NCBI GenBank assembly: GCA_964617715.1
Contig: CAZTZN010000078.1
Location: 1 to 20,663 of the forward strand
Length of the DNA stretch: 20,663 bases
From: JALGVA01 sp964617715
Lineage (GTDB): Bacteria > Armatimonadota > Zipacnadia > Zipacnadales > UBA5352
Direction: 5' to 3'
Below the pieces are notes generated by a model, which was given only the letters and a program-made list of their open reading frames with translations, ran no database searches and was not told the DNA's origin. The position numbers and the translations under genes are program-made. Below are positions 1 to 8,544 of the stretch, piece after piece (position 1 is the first letter of the stretch; every line of letters begins with the position of its first letter).

Positions 1-432
<432 letters not shown>

Positions 433-460
433 GTCGATGAATCAAGATGATAAGAAAACC

Positions 461-485
461 AAGAGCGCCTCATAAAGGCGCTCTT
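461..485 (+). terminator. Intrinsic terminator after gatA
   Basis: Perfect 9-bp stem AAGAGCGCC / GGCGCTCTT (461-469 and 477-485) with a 7-base loop, followed by TATTG and preceded by an A-rich run. It lies 28 bases after the gatA stop and separates that gene from the aldolase transcription unit. Confidence 0.85.
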
Positions 486-523
486 TATTGTGTACGCATC
501 GACCCGGTGGGCGAAGAGGTTCC

Positions 524-553
524 TTGCCGGGGAGAAGCGAATACCGTTATAGC
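524..553 (+). promoter_or_regulatory. Possible sigma70-type promoter for the aldolase-dehydrogenase pair
   Basis: TTGCCG (524-529) and TATAGC (548-553) are separated by 18 bases. Each hexamer matches the consensus at four of six positions. It is the best candidate in the 190-base gap between the terminator and the GTG start at 623, but the match is only moderate. Confidence 0.35.
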
Positions 554-622
554 GGAAAATACGCGGCCGCATACTTCAGCGGGCCCACGCAACCAACGAG
601 ATAACTGCTTCGGAGGCGTCAG

Positions 623-1393
623 GTGAAAGATTCGGCTCATCCTCGCGACAACTTTCAGGCCCTGATCGAGATGTCGCGCGCCCTCGGCGATCCGCGCGCG
701 GATTATATCATCTTGGGGGAGGGCAACACCTCCGCCGCCGCCGATGACGAGAGCTTTTTCGTCAAGGCCAGCGGCACATCTCTGGCGGACATCGGCGCCG
801 ACGGCTTTGTGCGCGTGTCGCGCCGGGTGATTCGCGATCTGCTGGCGTGTGAGTCACTTACCGACGACGAGGTGCGCGAGGGGCTGGAGGCCGCGGCGAC
901 CGACGCCGACGGCAGGCGCCCATCGGTCGAGACCTTCCTGCACGGACTGTTGCTCGATCTGCCCGGCATCGAGTTCGTGGGACATACGCATCCGACCGCG
1001 GTCAATGCGCTGCTGTGCTCGGAGCAGGCCGAGCAGGCCGTGCGTGGACGACTGTTCCCGGACGAGGTGGTGTGCTGTGGGCCGGAGTCGGCGTGGGTGC
1101 CCTACACCGACCCCGGTTTGCCGCTGGCGAAGGCCGTAGGGGCGGCGGTCGAGGCGTATGTGGAGCGCTGGAACGCCCCACCGGTGGTTATCATGATGCA
1201 GAACCACGGGATGATCGCGCTGGGCGGGACGCCCGCACAGGTCCTTAATGCGACCGCCATGGCGGTGAAGGCGGCACGCGTGCGGCTGGGGGCGGCAGGC
1301 TGGGGCGGCTTCCGCCCCCTCACGCCCGAGGAGCTCGAGCGCATCTACACACGCCCGGACGAACAATACCGAATGAACAAGCTTGGTGGCTGA
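623..1393 (+). CDS. Class II aldolase/adducin family protein
   Basis: A 256-residue cytoplasmic protein with the class II aldolase fold (L-fuculose/L-rhamnulose-phosphate aldolase and related epimerases and decarboxylases). Visible motifs: GEGNTS at 32-37 (phosphate-binding loop position), SVETFLH at 101-107 with Glu103 at the catalytic acid position, HTH at 121-123 and QNHG at 193-196, giving three histidines (121, 123, 195) for the divalent metal. The family cleaves or forms C-C bonds of phosphorylated ketoses through a zinc enolate. The GTG start is chosen because CGGAGG lies at 611-616 at normal spacing. The next gene, a zinc dehydrogenase, starts 28 bases downstream, so the two are probably cotranscribed and act on the same sugar or polyol phosphate. 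The substrate cannot be assigned. Confidence 0.85.
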   Translation: MKDSAHPRDNFQALIEMSRALGDPRADYIILGEGNTSAAADDESFFVKASGTSLADIGADGFVRVSRRVIRDLLACESLTDDEVREGLEAAATDADGRRPSVETFLHGLLLDLPGIEFVGHTHPTAVNALLCSEQAEQAVRGRLFPDEVVCCGPESAWVPYTDPGLPLAKAVGAAVEAYVERWNAPPVVIMMQNHGMIALGGTPAQVLNATAMAVKAARVRLGAAGWGGFRPLTPEELERIYTRPDEQYRMNKLGG

Positions 1394-1421
1394 GCCGCCA
1401 CCTATTGCCCGGAGGACGGAC

Positions 1422-2333
1422 ATGAGCAGCTACGAGAGCTACGTTAACGGAACCACTCCCCTGCCCAACCGCAATATCGTCTGGCCGCTCTACGGCACGG
1501 GCCTCGAGAATCTCGGCAAGGACGGCAGGCCGGTCGAGTGGGATATGCCCGAGATCGGCCCCGACGAGCTGCTGGCTCGCGTCGATGCGTGCGGCCTGTG
1601 TTTCTCCGACATCAAGGTCATCCGCCTCGGCCCCGAGCATCCTCGCATCTTCGGTCGCGACATGGCGAAAGATCCGGTCGTGCTGGGCCACGAGGTGGCA
1701 TTGACCATCGTAAAGGTCGGAGAGAACCGGCGGGACGACTTCGCTGTAGGCGACCGCTTCGTGGTGCAGGCCGAGATATTCTATCGGGGTGAGAACCTGG
1801 CCTTCGGGTACGCCCTCCACGGCGGCCTCGAACAGTTTGTCCGGCTCGGTCCGCCCATTCTCGACGGGGACGACGGCTGCTACCTGATCCCCATCCCCGA
1901 GGGCATCGGCTACTCCGAGGCGGCGCTGGCGGAGCCCTGGGCGTGCGTGATGTGCGCGTTCAGAGTGGAGCATCGCAAGCACCTGGCCGAGGGCGGAGTG
2001 GTGGCCGTGGTGGGCGGCGAGAGCTGCCGCGAGGGCTTCAGGGCCGGCGTGCTGGCGCAGGGCCCGGTCCCTGCGCTGATCGTGACGCTCAATCTGCCCC
2101 CCGGCCTCGAAAGCCAGCTTGCTGTGGCGTCCCAGTACGGGGTGCCGGTGAAGAAGCTGGCCACCGAAGCGGAGCTCGCACAGATCGCGCGCGAACGCGG
2201 CGGCATCGACGACCTGGTGCTGCTCGACCCCGACGCCGACCAGGTGGAGTCACTGGCCGAGCTGCTCGCGGACGACGGCGTGCTGTGCCTGATGATCGAC
2301 AAACCGTTGGAGCGGCCCGACGCTGACGCCTAA
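1422..2333 (+). pseudogene. Zinc-dependent alcohol dehydrogenase (MDR family), 3'-truncated at a junction
   Basis: Medium-chain dehydrogenase with a GroES-like N-terminal domain and the first part of a Rossmann domain; 303 residues are readable. Catalytic zinc ligands are Cys60 (in GLCFSD), His90 with Glu91 (LGHEV) and probably Glu171 (AEPWAC). The four-cysteine structural zinc lobe is absent. It resembles the sorbitol/sorbose-phosphate reductase-like branch. The ATG at 1422 is preceded by GGAGGA at 1411-1416; an upstream TTG in frame overlaps the aldolase and lacks a ribosome site. Family members usually run well past this length: the sequence is normal up to MIDKPLER (291-298) and then ends in an unrelated P-D-A-D-A and a stop. 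The same bases are where a pyruvyl transferase on the other strand loses its sequence, so the 3' end is missing through rearrangement or assembly error. I therefore label it a broken gene. Confidence 0.75.
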
Positions 2334-2669
2334 GTACACCCGCGCGGTCCCGGCCAGGCCGGCCAGCGCGGACATGCGTAGATGCGTGCTGAGGATGCGG
2401 CCGTGTTCGGAGTGCTCCTGGATGACACCGCCGCCGCCGTAGATCATGAGGTCGCTGCCGGTAACCGCGCGTATGAGCGCCAGCCGGCCGGAAGGGCGTC
2501 CCGCCAGGCGCAGCGACGTTGCGGGAATCGCCGAGTCGATGCCCGGTGCCACCCGCACGGTCGCCTCCGGGGCGAGCCGGTCCAACTCCCGCAGCAGCAC
2601 CAGCAGCAGGGCGTCGTCGCCGACGTTGCGTCCTCCGTAGTATCCGCGCAGGAAGATCCTCATGGGCAT
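2250..2669 (-). pseudogene. Polysaccharide pyruvyl transferase family (CsaB-like), N-terminal part only
   Basis: The ORF has 139 codons, of which about 120 are recognisable. The N-terminus MRIFLRGYYGGRNVGDDALL is the typical GYYG-x-N-x-GDDA nucleotide-sugar-fold opening of this family. Residues 73-92 carry the DLMIYGGGGVIQ motif, and 110-120 read RVYLGVSVGPL, the usual strand before the second half. After Leu120 the reading turns into the antisense of the dehydrogenase gene and stops. Complete family members have roughly 350-400 residues, so two thirds is missing. These enzymes transfer pyruvate from PEP to sugars of envelope polysaccharides. It is the last gene of the minus-strand operon, starting 15 bases after the phosphodiesterase stop without a strong ribosome site. 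Either start, ATG 2669 or ATG 2663, is possible. Confidence 0.75.
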
Positions 2670-2684
2670 CGTAAGCCGGCCGTA

Positions 2685-4289
2685 CTACATGTAACCGAGG
2701 TCGCGCAGGCGCTTCTCGACCAGCGCCGCTTCCTCCTCGGAGTAACCCTGCTCGCCGCTCTCATCGCGCCGGGCATCGGCCTCGCTCGCCACGCTGACCG
2801 CGCCGGCGTCGCGCAGCATCTCCGTCAGCGGGCGCCCGTCCATGTACGCCGGCACCGGCAGCCCCAGCACCTGCAGCAGCGTGGGCGTGATGTCCTGCAA
2901 CGTGGCCCCGGAGACCTCGGCACCCGCCCGGAAAGCGGGACCGGCACCCAGAAGAATCCCCTGCAGCCGGTGCGTGCCGCGCACCAGGTCCGGGTCGAGG
3001 GCAACGGCCTCGCGCGGAGTGAGGAAGGCGGGCTGGGAGCGCAGGTAGGGCCGCGGCGGCAGGGTCAACATCTGTCCGCCTGCGGTGACCATCGCGCACA
3101 GGTCGGGCATTAAATGCGCCCACTCGCCGTGGAACAGCTCATCGCGTGTGCGCACTTCGAGCCGCGCCCACTCAGCCTTGGGGGTGTGCACCTCGCGCAG
3201 CATGCGCGCGATCTCGGTCAGCTCCTCGTGCTCACGCTCGGCCGGGATCACGCCCCTGGGCTCGCGGCCCGCCAGGTTCAGGCGCAGGCTGACGTGGGTT
3301 ATCATCGAGTAGACCCGGCTGCGCTCCCAGCGCAGCTCGTGGCTGATGGGGCTGATGATGCCCCGGGGCTCGCCGCCTGCGGGCCGGAAGAGGCGGCGTA
3401 ACCGTCGGCGCACGCGGGTGAGAAAGAAGCTCACGTCGGACACGCGCTCGATGAGCCCCAGGTCCTCGAGCAGGCGCGGGAGGTTAAGGTAGAGGTTCAC
3501 CGGGCCGCTGCCGTGGTCGGACAGGATGAGGATGTTGGTCTCGTCGCCGACCACGTCGAGTATCTCGCCCAGCAGCGCATCGACGCGGCGATAGGTATCG
3601 CGCAGCACCTCGTCCGCGCCCGCAAGGGGCACGGATGGGTCGGCCAGCCAGTGATGCTGCACGGCGTCGGTGTAGGTGATGACCGCGATGAAGACATCCG
3701 TGGGCCGGTCGGTGAGCAGCGCGCGGACAAGCGCCAGGCGCCGCTCCATGACGCGCCGCATCTCGTCCACCGCATAGTGCCCGTTGCGCCGCGCCACTAC
3801 CTCCATGGACAGATCGGGGACGAGGCGATGCACCTGTTCGGCGATCTCGCGCGGCCAGAAGGCGCTGGGCGTCACCGCCGGGGCGCCGATCATGCCAGAG
3901 ATCATGTAACCGTCGATCCGCTCCGCGGGCCAGGTCATGGGGATGTTGATCGCGCCCACGGTCAGGCCGCTTTCGTTGGCGATCTCCCACAACGCGCGCA
4001 CCTTGCGGTCGGAGCTGCGCGTGAGCCGCCAGGTGTAGGTGCCGGGGATGATGGTATGAAAGGTGAAGATGCCGTGCTTGCCCGGGTTGACGCCGGTGAA
4101 GATGGTGGACCAGGCGCAGGGCGTGTGCGGAGGGAAGATGGACCGCAGCTCGCCGCGGCAGCCGGCGTCAATCAGCCGCCGCAGATGGGGCAGGTCGCCC
4201 CGCTCGAGCAGCGGGTCGATAATCGACCAGTCGGCGCCGTCGAGGCCGATGACCACCAGCCTCGGGCGGGAAGCGGCTGTGCTTGCCAT
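2685..4289 (-). CDS. Alkaline-phosphatase-superfamily phosphodiesterase/nucleotide pyrophosphatase-like protein
   Basis: A 534-residue protein of the type I phosphodiesterase/nucleotide pyrophosphatase family. Metal and active-site positions: Asp17 in GLDGAD; Thr56 in PPHTPCAW as the probable nucleophile, followed by TGVNPGKHGIF; Asp208 and His212 in TYTDAVQHHW; Asp258-His259 in LSDHGSG; and a final His in GTHRLQG near the C-terminus. No signal peptide or membrane segment is seen, so a cytoplasmic location is inferred. The ATG at 4289 lies one base after the flippase stop, and the GAGGAG ribosome site is inside the flippase end, which indicates translational coupling. A longer in-frame reading would overlap the flippase and looks non-coding. 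Proteins of this type recur in polysaccharide loci, where they may hydrolyse or transfer phosphoesters on glycans or lipid carriers; the substrate is not known from sequence. Confidence 0.85.
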   Translation of the reverse strand: MASTAASRPRLVVIGLDGADWSIIDPLLERGDLPHLRRLIDAGCRGELRSIFPPHTPCAWSTIFTGVNPGKHGIFTFHTIIPGTYTWRLTRSSDRKVRALWEIANESGLTVGAINIPMTWPAERIDGYMISGMIGAPAVTPSAFWPREIAEQVHRLVPDLSMEVVARRNGHYAVDEMRRVMERRLALVRALLTDRPTDVFIAVITYTDAVQHHWLADPSVPLAGADEVLRDTYRRVDALLGEILDVVGDETNILILSDHGSGPVNLYLNLPRLLEDLGLIERVSDVSFFLTRVRRRLRRLFRPAGGEPRGIISPISHELRWERSRVYSMITHVSLRLNLAGREPRGVIPAEREHEELTEIARMLREVHTPKAEWARLEVRTRDELFHGEWAHLMPDLCAMVTAGGQMLTLPPRPYLRSQPAFLTPREAVALDPDLVRGTHRLQGILLGAGPAFRAGAEVSGATLQDITPTLLQVLGLPVPAYMDGRPLTEMLRDAGAVSVASEADARRDESGEQGYSEEEAALVEKRLRDLGYM

Positions 4290-4290
4290 G

Positions 4291-5841
4291 CTACTGCTCC
4301 TCGTCTGAGTTGAAACCTTCGTTGCGACGGGCGCGTGCGGACAGCTTCCGGCGCAGGGCCTCGAGCACCTGCCGATCATCCTTCTCAAGGCCGAGCAGCA
4401 TCACCACGGCGCCGTAGCCGACCGCGAAGGCCAGGCCGGGCAGCACAAGGTCCAGCGCCCAGGATCGGAAGCCGATCAAAAGCAGCGGGCAACTGAGAAT
4501 CAGCGCCAGCAGCGGCGTCCCTGCGGCCTTGCGGGTATAGGCGGAGATGCGGTAGAGCCACCACAGTTCGCCGCCGCGCACCAAGTTCACCAGGGCCGTG
4601 GCCAGCGCTGCCGAAAGCGCCAGGCCCAGCACCCCGTAGCGCGGAGCCAGCACGAGACACAGGCCGATGTTGAGCAACGCCAGTGCTATGTTGTTGCCCG
4701 CGACCAGCCACTGGTTGCCCGCCATCGCCAACATGACGCTGGCCGCGCCCACCGAGACGTTGATGATCTGGCCGACACACAGAACCTGCAGCGTCAGCTC
4801 CGCGCCCGCAAACTGCGGCCCGAACACCTGCATGACGCTGCGCGCCTTGAAGATGGCGAGAACCATGATAGGGAGCGTGAAGTGGTACGTCCAGCGCGTC
4901 ACCGTCTGAAACATCTCGCGCAGGTCATCGAGCCGCCCCTGGCTGTGCAGGCGGGAGATGATGGGGCTGAAGATGGCGGTGGTGGCGACCAGGCCCATGG
5001 TGCCGAAGATGGCCACGCGCGAGGCGGCGCCGAACAGGCCCAGGTCCGAGGCGGAGACGAAGGCTCCGCCGATCATCTGATTGACACGGAACAGGCCGAA
5101 GTGGGCGATCTGCCCCAGCGCCAGGGGTAGCGCGAATTTGTGCACGGCGATGAACTCGTAGTGCTTGAAATCCGAAAAGCAGAGGCGCTCGAAAAGCCTG
5201 GTGGTGCCGTAGAGAGCGATGGAGGCGGCGATGACGCCGGCGACCAGCATGGCGAAAGCGGCCCCCACCACGCCGAGCTTGAACCCGCCCACCAGCACCA
5301 CGATCAACACTAACGTGCTGGTGCGCATGAAGATGCGGGCGGTGGCCTTGTAACGCACCTCGCGCCGCGCCACCATGGCCTCACTCAGAAACATGTAGAT
5401 GAGCATGGGCGGCAGCGCCACCGCCATGATGCGCAGCACGGGGACGAACTGCGGCTTGTGATAGATGTTCACCGCGACCCACTCGGGGCGCAGTGCGAGA
5501 ACCGCGCTGACGAGACAACCGAGCCCCAGCGCGGTGAACAGCGTGCCGATGAGCACACCACGCGTCTTCTCGGGCCGGCCCTGGGCATCGAAGATGCCGG
5601 TGAAACGCATGATGGCCTGGGGATAGCCGAGGCGAAGGAAGGAGGAGAGCAGTTCGAGCAGGCTGCGGCCCAGGTCGTAGAGGCCCAGGCCGGTGCTGCC
5701 CAGCAGGCGCGAGGTGATGGGGCCGGAGATCGCCCCGATTATGCGGCCCGCCAGCAGGGTGGCCAGTTCGAGGCCGCCGCCCCGAGCGATGTCGCGAACC
5801 TGTCGATCGTAGCTGTCGCGGTCGGGCGCCCGGCCGGGCAT
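4291..5841 (-). CDS. Wzx-like polysaccharide/lipid-linked oligosaccharide flippase
   Basis: A 516-residue polytopic membrane protein of the MOP superfamily (Polysacc_synt/RfbX type). Hydrophobic segments are spread over nearly the whole length, consistent with 12-14 helices, and the N-terminus ends its first amphipathic part with GPITSRLLGSTGLGLYDLGRS-type sequence that is common in Wzx proteins. Such proteins move undecaprenyl-linked repeat units across the inner membrane. The ATG at 5841 is preferred to an in-frame GTG at 5862 because GAGAGAGGG sits 10 bases before the ATG, while the GTG has no ribosome site. It begins about 50 bases after the nucleotidyltransferase stop and overlaps the control region of the phosphodiesterase, so it is the second gene of the same operon. 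The C-terminal tail after the last helix is basic, then acidic. Confidence 0.88.
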   Translation of the reverse strand: MPGRAPDRDSYDRQVRDIARGGGLELATLLAGRIIGAISGPITSRLLGSTGLGLYDLGRSLLELLSSFLRLGYPQAIMRFTGIFDAQGRPEKTRGVLIGTLFTALGLGCLVSAVLALRPEWVAVNIYHKPQFVPVLRIMAVALPPMLIYMFLSEAMVARREVRYKATARIFMRTSTLVLIVVLVGGFKLGVVGAAFAMLVAGVIAASIALYGTTRLFERLCFSDFKHYEFIAVHKFALPLALGQIAHFGLFRVNQMIGGAFVSASDLGLFGAASRVAIFGTMGLVATTAIFSPIISRLHSQGRLDDLREMFQTVTRWTYHFTLPIMVLAIFKARSVMQVFGPQFAGAELTLQVLCVGQIINVSVGAASVMLAMAGNQWLVAGNNIALALLNIGLCLVLAPRYGVLGLALSAALATALVNLVRGGELWWLYRISAYTRKAAGTPLLALILSCPLLLIGFRSWALDLVLPGLAFAVGYGAVVMLLGLEKDDRQVLEALRRKLSARARRNEGFNSDEEQ

Positions 5842-5892
5842 GTCAGGCGAACCCTCTCTCACGAGTGCAATGCAAGCGACGAACGCGAGGGG

Positions 5893-6759
5893 TCACGGCA
5901 CCACCGCGACGGCGTCGATGACGGTCGCGCCGACCACCTCGCCTGCGCAGTATACCACGCTGTCGCGGATCGTGCAGTCCTTGAGCGAGCCGGGGCCGAA
6001 CACCAGAGAGTTCTCGATCGTGCAGCCGTCGGCGGGCACCATCAGGCAGGAGTCGCGCGGGCCGCATTTCCGCCCCTGCTGCGCCGCGAGCTCACGCATC
6101 ACCCGCAACACCCCTGCGATGCCTTCGTGGTCGCCGAACTGCAGCCAGGGCCCGGGCATACGTACCGCGCGCACCTTCTCCCCCACCTCCAGCAGCCGCG
6201 CCACCCCCTGCATGACGCGCAATTCGTTGCCGCGCGGCGGCAGGCCGTCCAGCATCTCGAAGATCATGGGGTCGAACTTGAATACGCCCGCGTCCACCGT
6301 GGAAGCATCGCTCCACAGCTCGACCACGCGGGCGTCGCCGTCGAGCGATATGCTCAGATGGTTCTCGGGGTCATCGACCTCAATGAGGGTCAGCACCGCC
6401 GCGCCCGGGGTGGCGATGAGCTCTTCGAGAGTGGCACGCGTGGGACAGGTGTCGCCCAGCAGCAGCAAGAACGGCTCCTCCACCACCGAGCGCGCCTGCA
6501 GGGCGGCGTCGCCGGTACCCCGCGGCGTCGCCTGCGTGACGTAGTGCAGGGGGAGATCGCCCCACCTCTCCCCCAGCGCCCGCTCCAGGTCGCGTGCAGG
6601 GTCATCAACGATGATGACCTCGTCCACCAGCCCCACGAGTTGATCGAGAAGATAGGAGATAAAGGGACGCCCCCAGAACGGGATCAGCGGCTTGGGGACA
6701 TACCTGGTTATCGGCAGCAGGCGGGTGCCCTTACCCGCTGCGAGAATAACAGCCTGCAA
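5893..6759 (-). CDS. Sugar-1-phosphate nucleotidyltransferase
   Basis: A 288-residue NTP-transferase family protein. The N-terminus has the nucleotide-binding LAAGKGTRLLPIT motif (6-18) and the VPKPLIPFWGRPF segment (21-33), as in glucose-1-phosphate thymidylyl/uridylyltransferases. The metal-binding Asp lies in LLLLGDT near residue 102. The last ~60 residues (TIENSLVFGPGSLKD, TIRDSVV) have the hexapeptide-like periodicity of a short left-handed beta-helix. It activates a sugar-1-phosphate to an NDP-sugar for exopolysaccharide synthesis; sugar and nucleotide cannot be named. The start is TTG at 6759, supported by GGGAGGT about 8 bases upstream; no ATG is near. It is the first gene of the minus-strand operon, divergent from the chain-length gene. 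Confidence 0.88.
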   Translation of the reverse strand: MQAVILAAGKGTRLLPITRYVPKPLIPFWGRPFISYLLDQLVGLVDEVIIVDDPARDLERALGERWGDLPLHYVTQATPRGTGDAALQARSVVEEPFLLLLGDTCPTRATLEELIATPGAAVLTLIEVDDPENHLSISLDGDARVVELWSDASTVDAGVFKFDPMIFEMLDGLPPRGNELRVMQGVARLLEVGEKVRAVRMPGPWLQFGDHEGIAGVLRVMRELAAQQGRKCGPRDSCLMVPADGCTIENSLVFGPGSLKDCTIRDSVVYCAGEVVGATVIDAVAVVP

Positions 6760-7070
6760 CTAACGCCACCTCCCCCGACACAGGGGGCCTGATACGGATA
6801 GTGCGTCTTCACCCGGCGCATCCAGGCCCCCGGCGGGGCCTGCGGCGGCCACGAGGAGCGCAGGAACCGCGTCGTAGGCGTTCCGGGGCCGTGTTGACAG
6901 AGCCCGATTGCGCCCTATAATAGCGAAGCTTAACGTATACGGCAGCGCCCGTGGAGGTTGCAGCGCTGCACGCGGCGAACATAGCATAGCCCTGCCGACG
7001 CTGTCAAGCAGTCGCCGCTTCACCCGCCGTGCGCCCATAATAGCACGTTACGGTCCTCAGAAAGCCGGCC
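6760..7070. other. Divergent intergenic control region
   Basis: About 310 bases between the nucleotidyltransferase and the chain-length gene. It holds the consensus promoter at 6894-6921, an 8-bp stem with a 4-base loop at 6823-6842 (CAGGCCCC / GGGGCCTG) in the leader of the minus-strand operon, and a possible 7-bp hairpin (6942-6948 with 6963-6969) in the leader of the plus-strand operon. The string GCGCCC-(T)-ATAATAGC occurs at 6910-6924 and again, without the T, at 7031-7044. No convincing minus-strand promoter was found. Confidence 0.5.
6894..6921 (+). promoter_or_regulatory. Consensus sigma70-type promoter
   Basis: TTGACA (6894-6899), a 16-base spacer and TATAAT (6916-6921) match the bacterial housekeeping consensus at all twelve positions. 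Transcription would start near 6928 and leave a leader of about 140 bases before the chain-length gene at 7071. Confidence 0.85.
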
Positions 7071-8504
7071 ATGCAGGAAGTCTATGTATCCGAACTGGTC
7101 GCGACGCTGAAGAAGCAGGCGTGGTTCATCGTGCTGCTGAGCGTGCTGGCGGCGCTGGTGGTGGGCGTGGTCGGCTACGTCACGGTGCCGCGCGAGTGGC
7201 GGGCGGACAGCACCATAATGTTCGAGGCCGCCGCTGCGTCTTCCCCTTGGGCCGGCTTGATGCGCGAGTTCGGGCTGGGCGGTCAGTCTTCGGGCGCCGG
7301 CAACTTCGAGACCATTCTGCGCAGTCGCGAGCTGCGCGGGCGCGTGGTGGACAAGCTCAACCTGGTGGAGGAGTTTGGAGCGCCCTCCCGCCAGGCCGCC
7401 ATCCGCGCCCTCGGGCAGGTAATGAGCATCAGCCAACCCGCCGACGGCGTGCTCACCGTCACGGTCACCTGGAAGGGGCGCTCGCGGCTGGCCGGACGCA
7501 CCGGGGATCCGGCGCGTGAGATGAGCGCCCGGGTGTGCAACGAGATCATCGCGACGCTGGGGGATATCGTAAGCGAGCTCGACTTCGCCGCCGCCACCCG
7601 CCAGCGCAAGTTCCTCGAAGACCAGCTCAAGCGCACCGAGCAGGAGCTGCTCGACGCGGAGGATGCGCTGGTGAAGTACGCCACCGCGGAGGGCGTAATC
7701 AGCCCCTCGTCGCAGACCTCGTCGGGGGTGCAGGCGCTGCAGAATCTGCGGCAGCGTGAGATCGATCTGCGGGTCGAACTGCAGGCCGCACGTGAGCGTG
7801 AGGCGGATGCCCTGCAGCAGCTTGACTCGCGCGAGCGCATGATCATCTCCGAGGTGTCGGAGCGCCGCGATCCGCAGATCGACCGGCTCGATCAGCGCAT
7901 CATGGAGCTGCAGCGGCAGATCGCGGAACAGATGGAGATCGAGGGCAAATCCGAGCGGCACCCCGACGTGGCCCGCCTGCAGGTGGAGCTTGAGCAGGCG
8001 CAGGAGCAGTTGGCGGCGCTGCTCGACAACGATATGCAGACGGGGAGCCGGCGGCTGTCGGTGGACCCGCAGTATCAGAGCCTGGTGCAGGAGGCGCTGC
8101 AGAGCCGCCTGGCGCGCACCGGGTTGGAGGCGAAGCTGCAGGTGGTGGCGGCGGAGCGGGAGGCCGCGATGGCGCGCCTGCGCGAGCTGCCCGCCAAGAC
8201 CGCGCAGTACGAGGAGCTGCGGCGCCGGGTGGAGGTCAAGCGCGAGGCGCTGGATCGGCTGACGGCGCAGTACGAGAGCGTGCGCGTCGCCGAGGCGGGC
8301 AGCGTGCCGCAGTTCAACGTGCTCGACGAGGCGGTGCCCCCCGACCGGCCCAGCGGTTCGTCACTGCGCAAAACGGTGATGCTGACCTTCATCTTGGCGC
8401 TGATGGTCAGCACCCTGCTCGCGTTCTGGCGCCAGGGACGTATCGACGCGGCGCGCGAGGGTGCCGCGCAGTCGTCCGCGGAGGCTCCGGAGGCGCCCCA
8501 GTAA
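7071..8504 (+). CDS. Wzz/GNVR-type polysaccharide chain-length determinant protein
   Basis: A 477-residue inner-membrane co-polymerase. Membrane helices lie at about 18-38 and 434-453, flanking a long periplasmic part rich in charged heptads (about 165-440) that should form coiled coils. The segment AGSVPQFNVLDEAVPPDRPS before the second helix is the proline-rich GNVR/Wzz C-terminal motif. The cytoplasmic tail of about 24 residues is Ala/Glu-rich and contains no Walker A, so the tyrosine kinase found fused in many Gram-positive-type or Wzc proteins is absent. Such proteins set the length of the polysaccharide and couple polymerisation to export. ATG 7071 has only a weak AGAAAG ribosome site. 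The mutase gene follows after 40 bases, so both are probably expressed from the 6894 promoter. Confidence 0.87.
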   Translation: MQEVYVSELVATLKKQAWFIVLLSVLAALVVGVVGYVTVPREWRADSTIMFEAAAASSPWAGLMREFGLGGQSSGAGNFETILRSRELRGRVVDKLNLVEEFGAPSRQAAIRALGQVMSISQPADGVLTVTVTWKGRSRLAGRTGDPAREMSARVCNEIIATLGDIVSELDFAAATRQRKFLEDQLKRTEQELLDAEDALVKYATAEGVISPSSQTSSGVQALQNLRQREIDLRVELQAAREREADALQQLDSRERMIISEVSERRDPQIDRLDQRIMELQRQIAEQMEIEGKSERHPDVARLQVELEQAQEQLAALLDNDMQTGSRRLSVDPQYQSLVQEALQSRLARTGLEAKLQVVAAEREAAMARLRELPAKTAQYEELRRRVEVKREALDRLTAQYESVRVAEAGSVPQFNVLDEAVPPDRPSGSSLRKTVMLTFILALMVSTLLAFWRQGRIDAAREGAAQSSAEAPEAPQ

Positions 8505-8544
8505 GACCTGTCGTGACCCCAGGATACCGCCAGAGGAGAGGACC

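Noticed and set aside
2382..3113. Plus-strand 243-codon frame over the truncated pyruvyl transferase and phosphodiesterase
   Set aside because: The minus strand carries recognisable family motifs throughout; the plus-strand product is Arg/Gln/Ala-rich with no domain.
5458..6792. A 444-codon open frame on the plus strand across the flippase and nucleotidyltransferase
   Set aside because: It crosses two genes on the other strand that have strong motifs and operon spacing; the translated sequence resembles no family.
7013..7041. Second promoter using CATAAT at 7036-7041
   Set aside because: No -35-like hexamer occurs 16-18 bases upstream; only the -10-like string is present.
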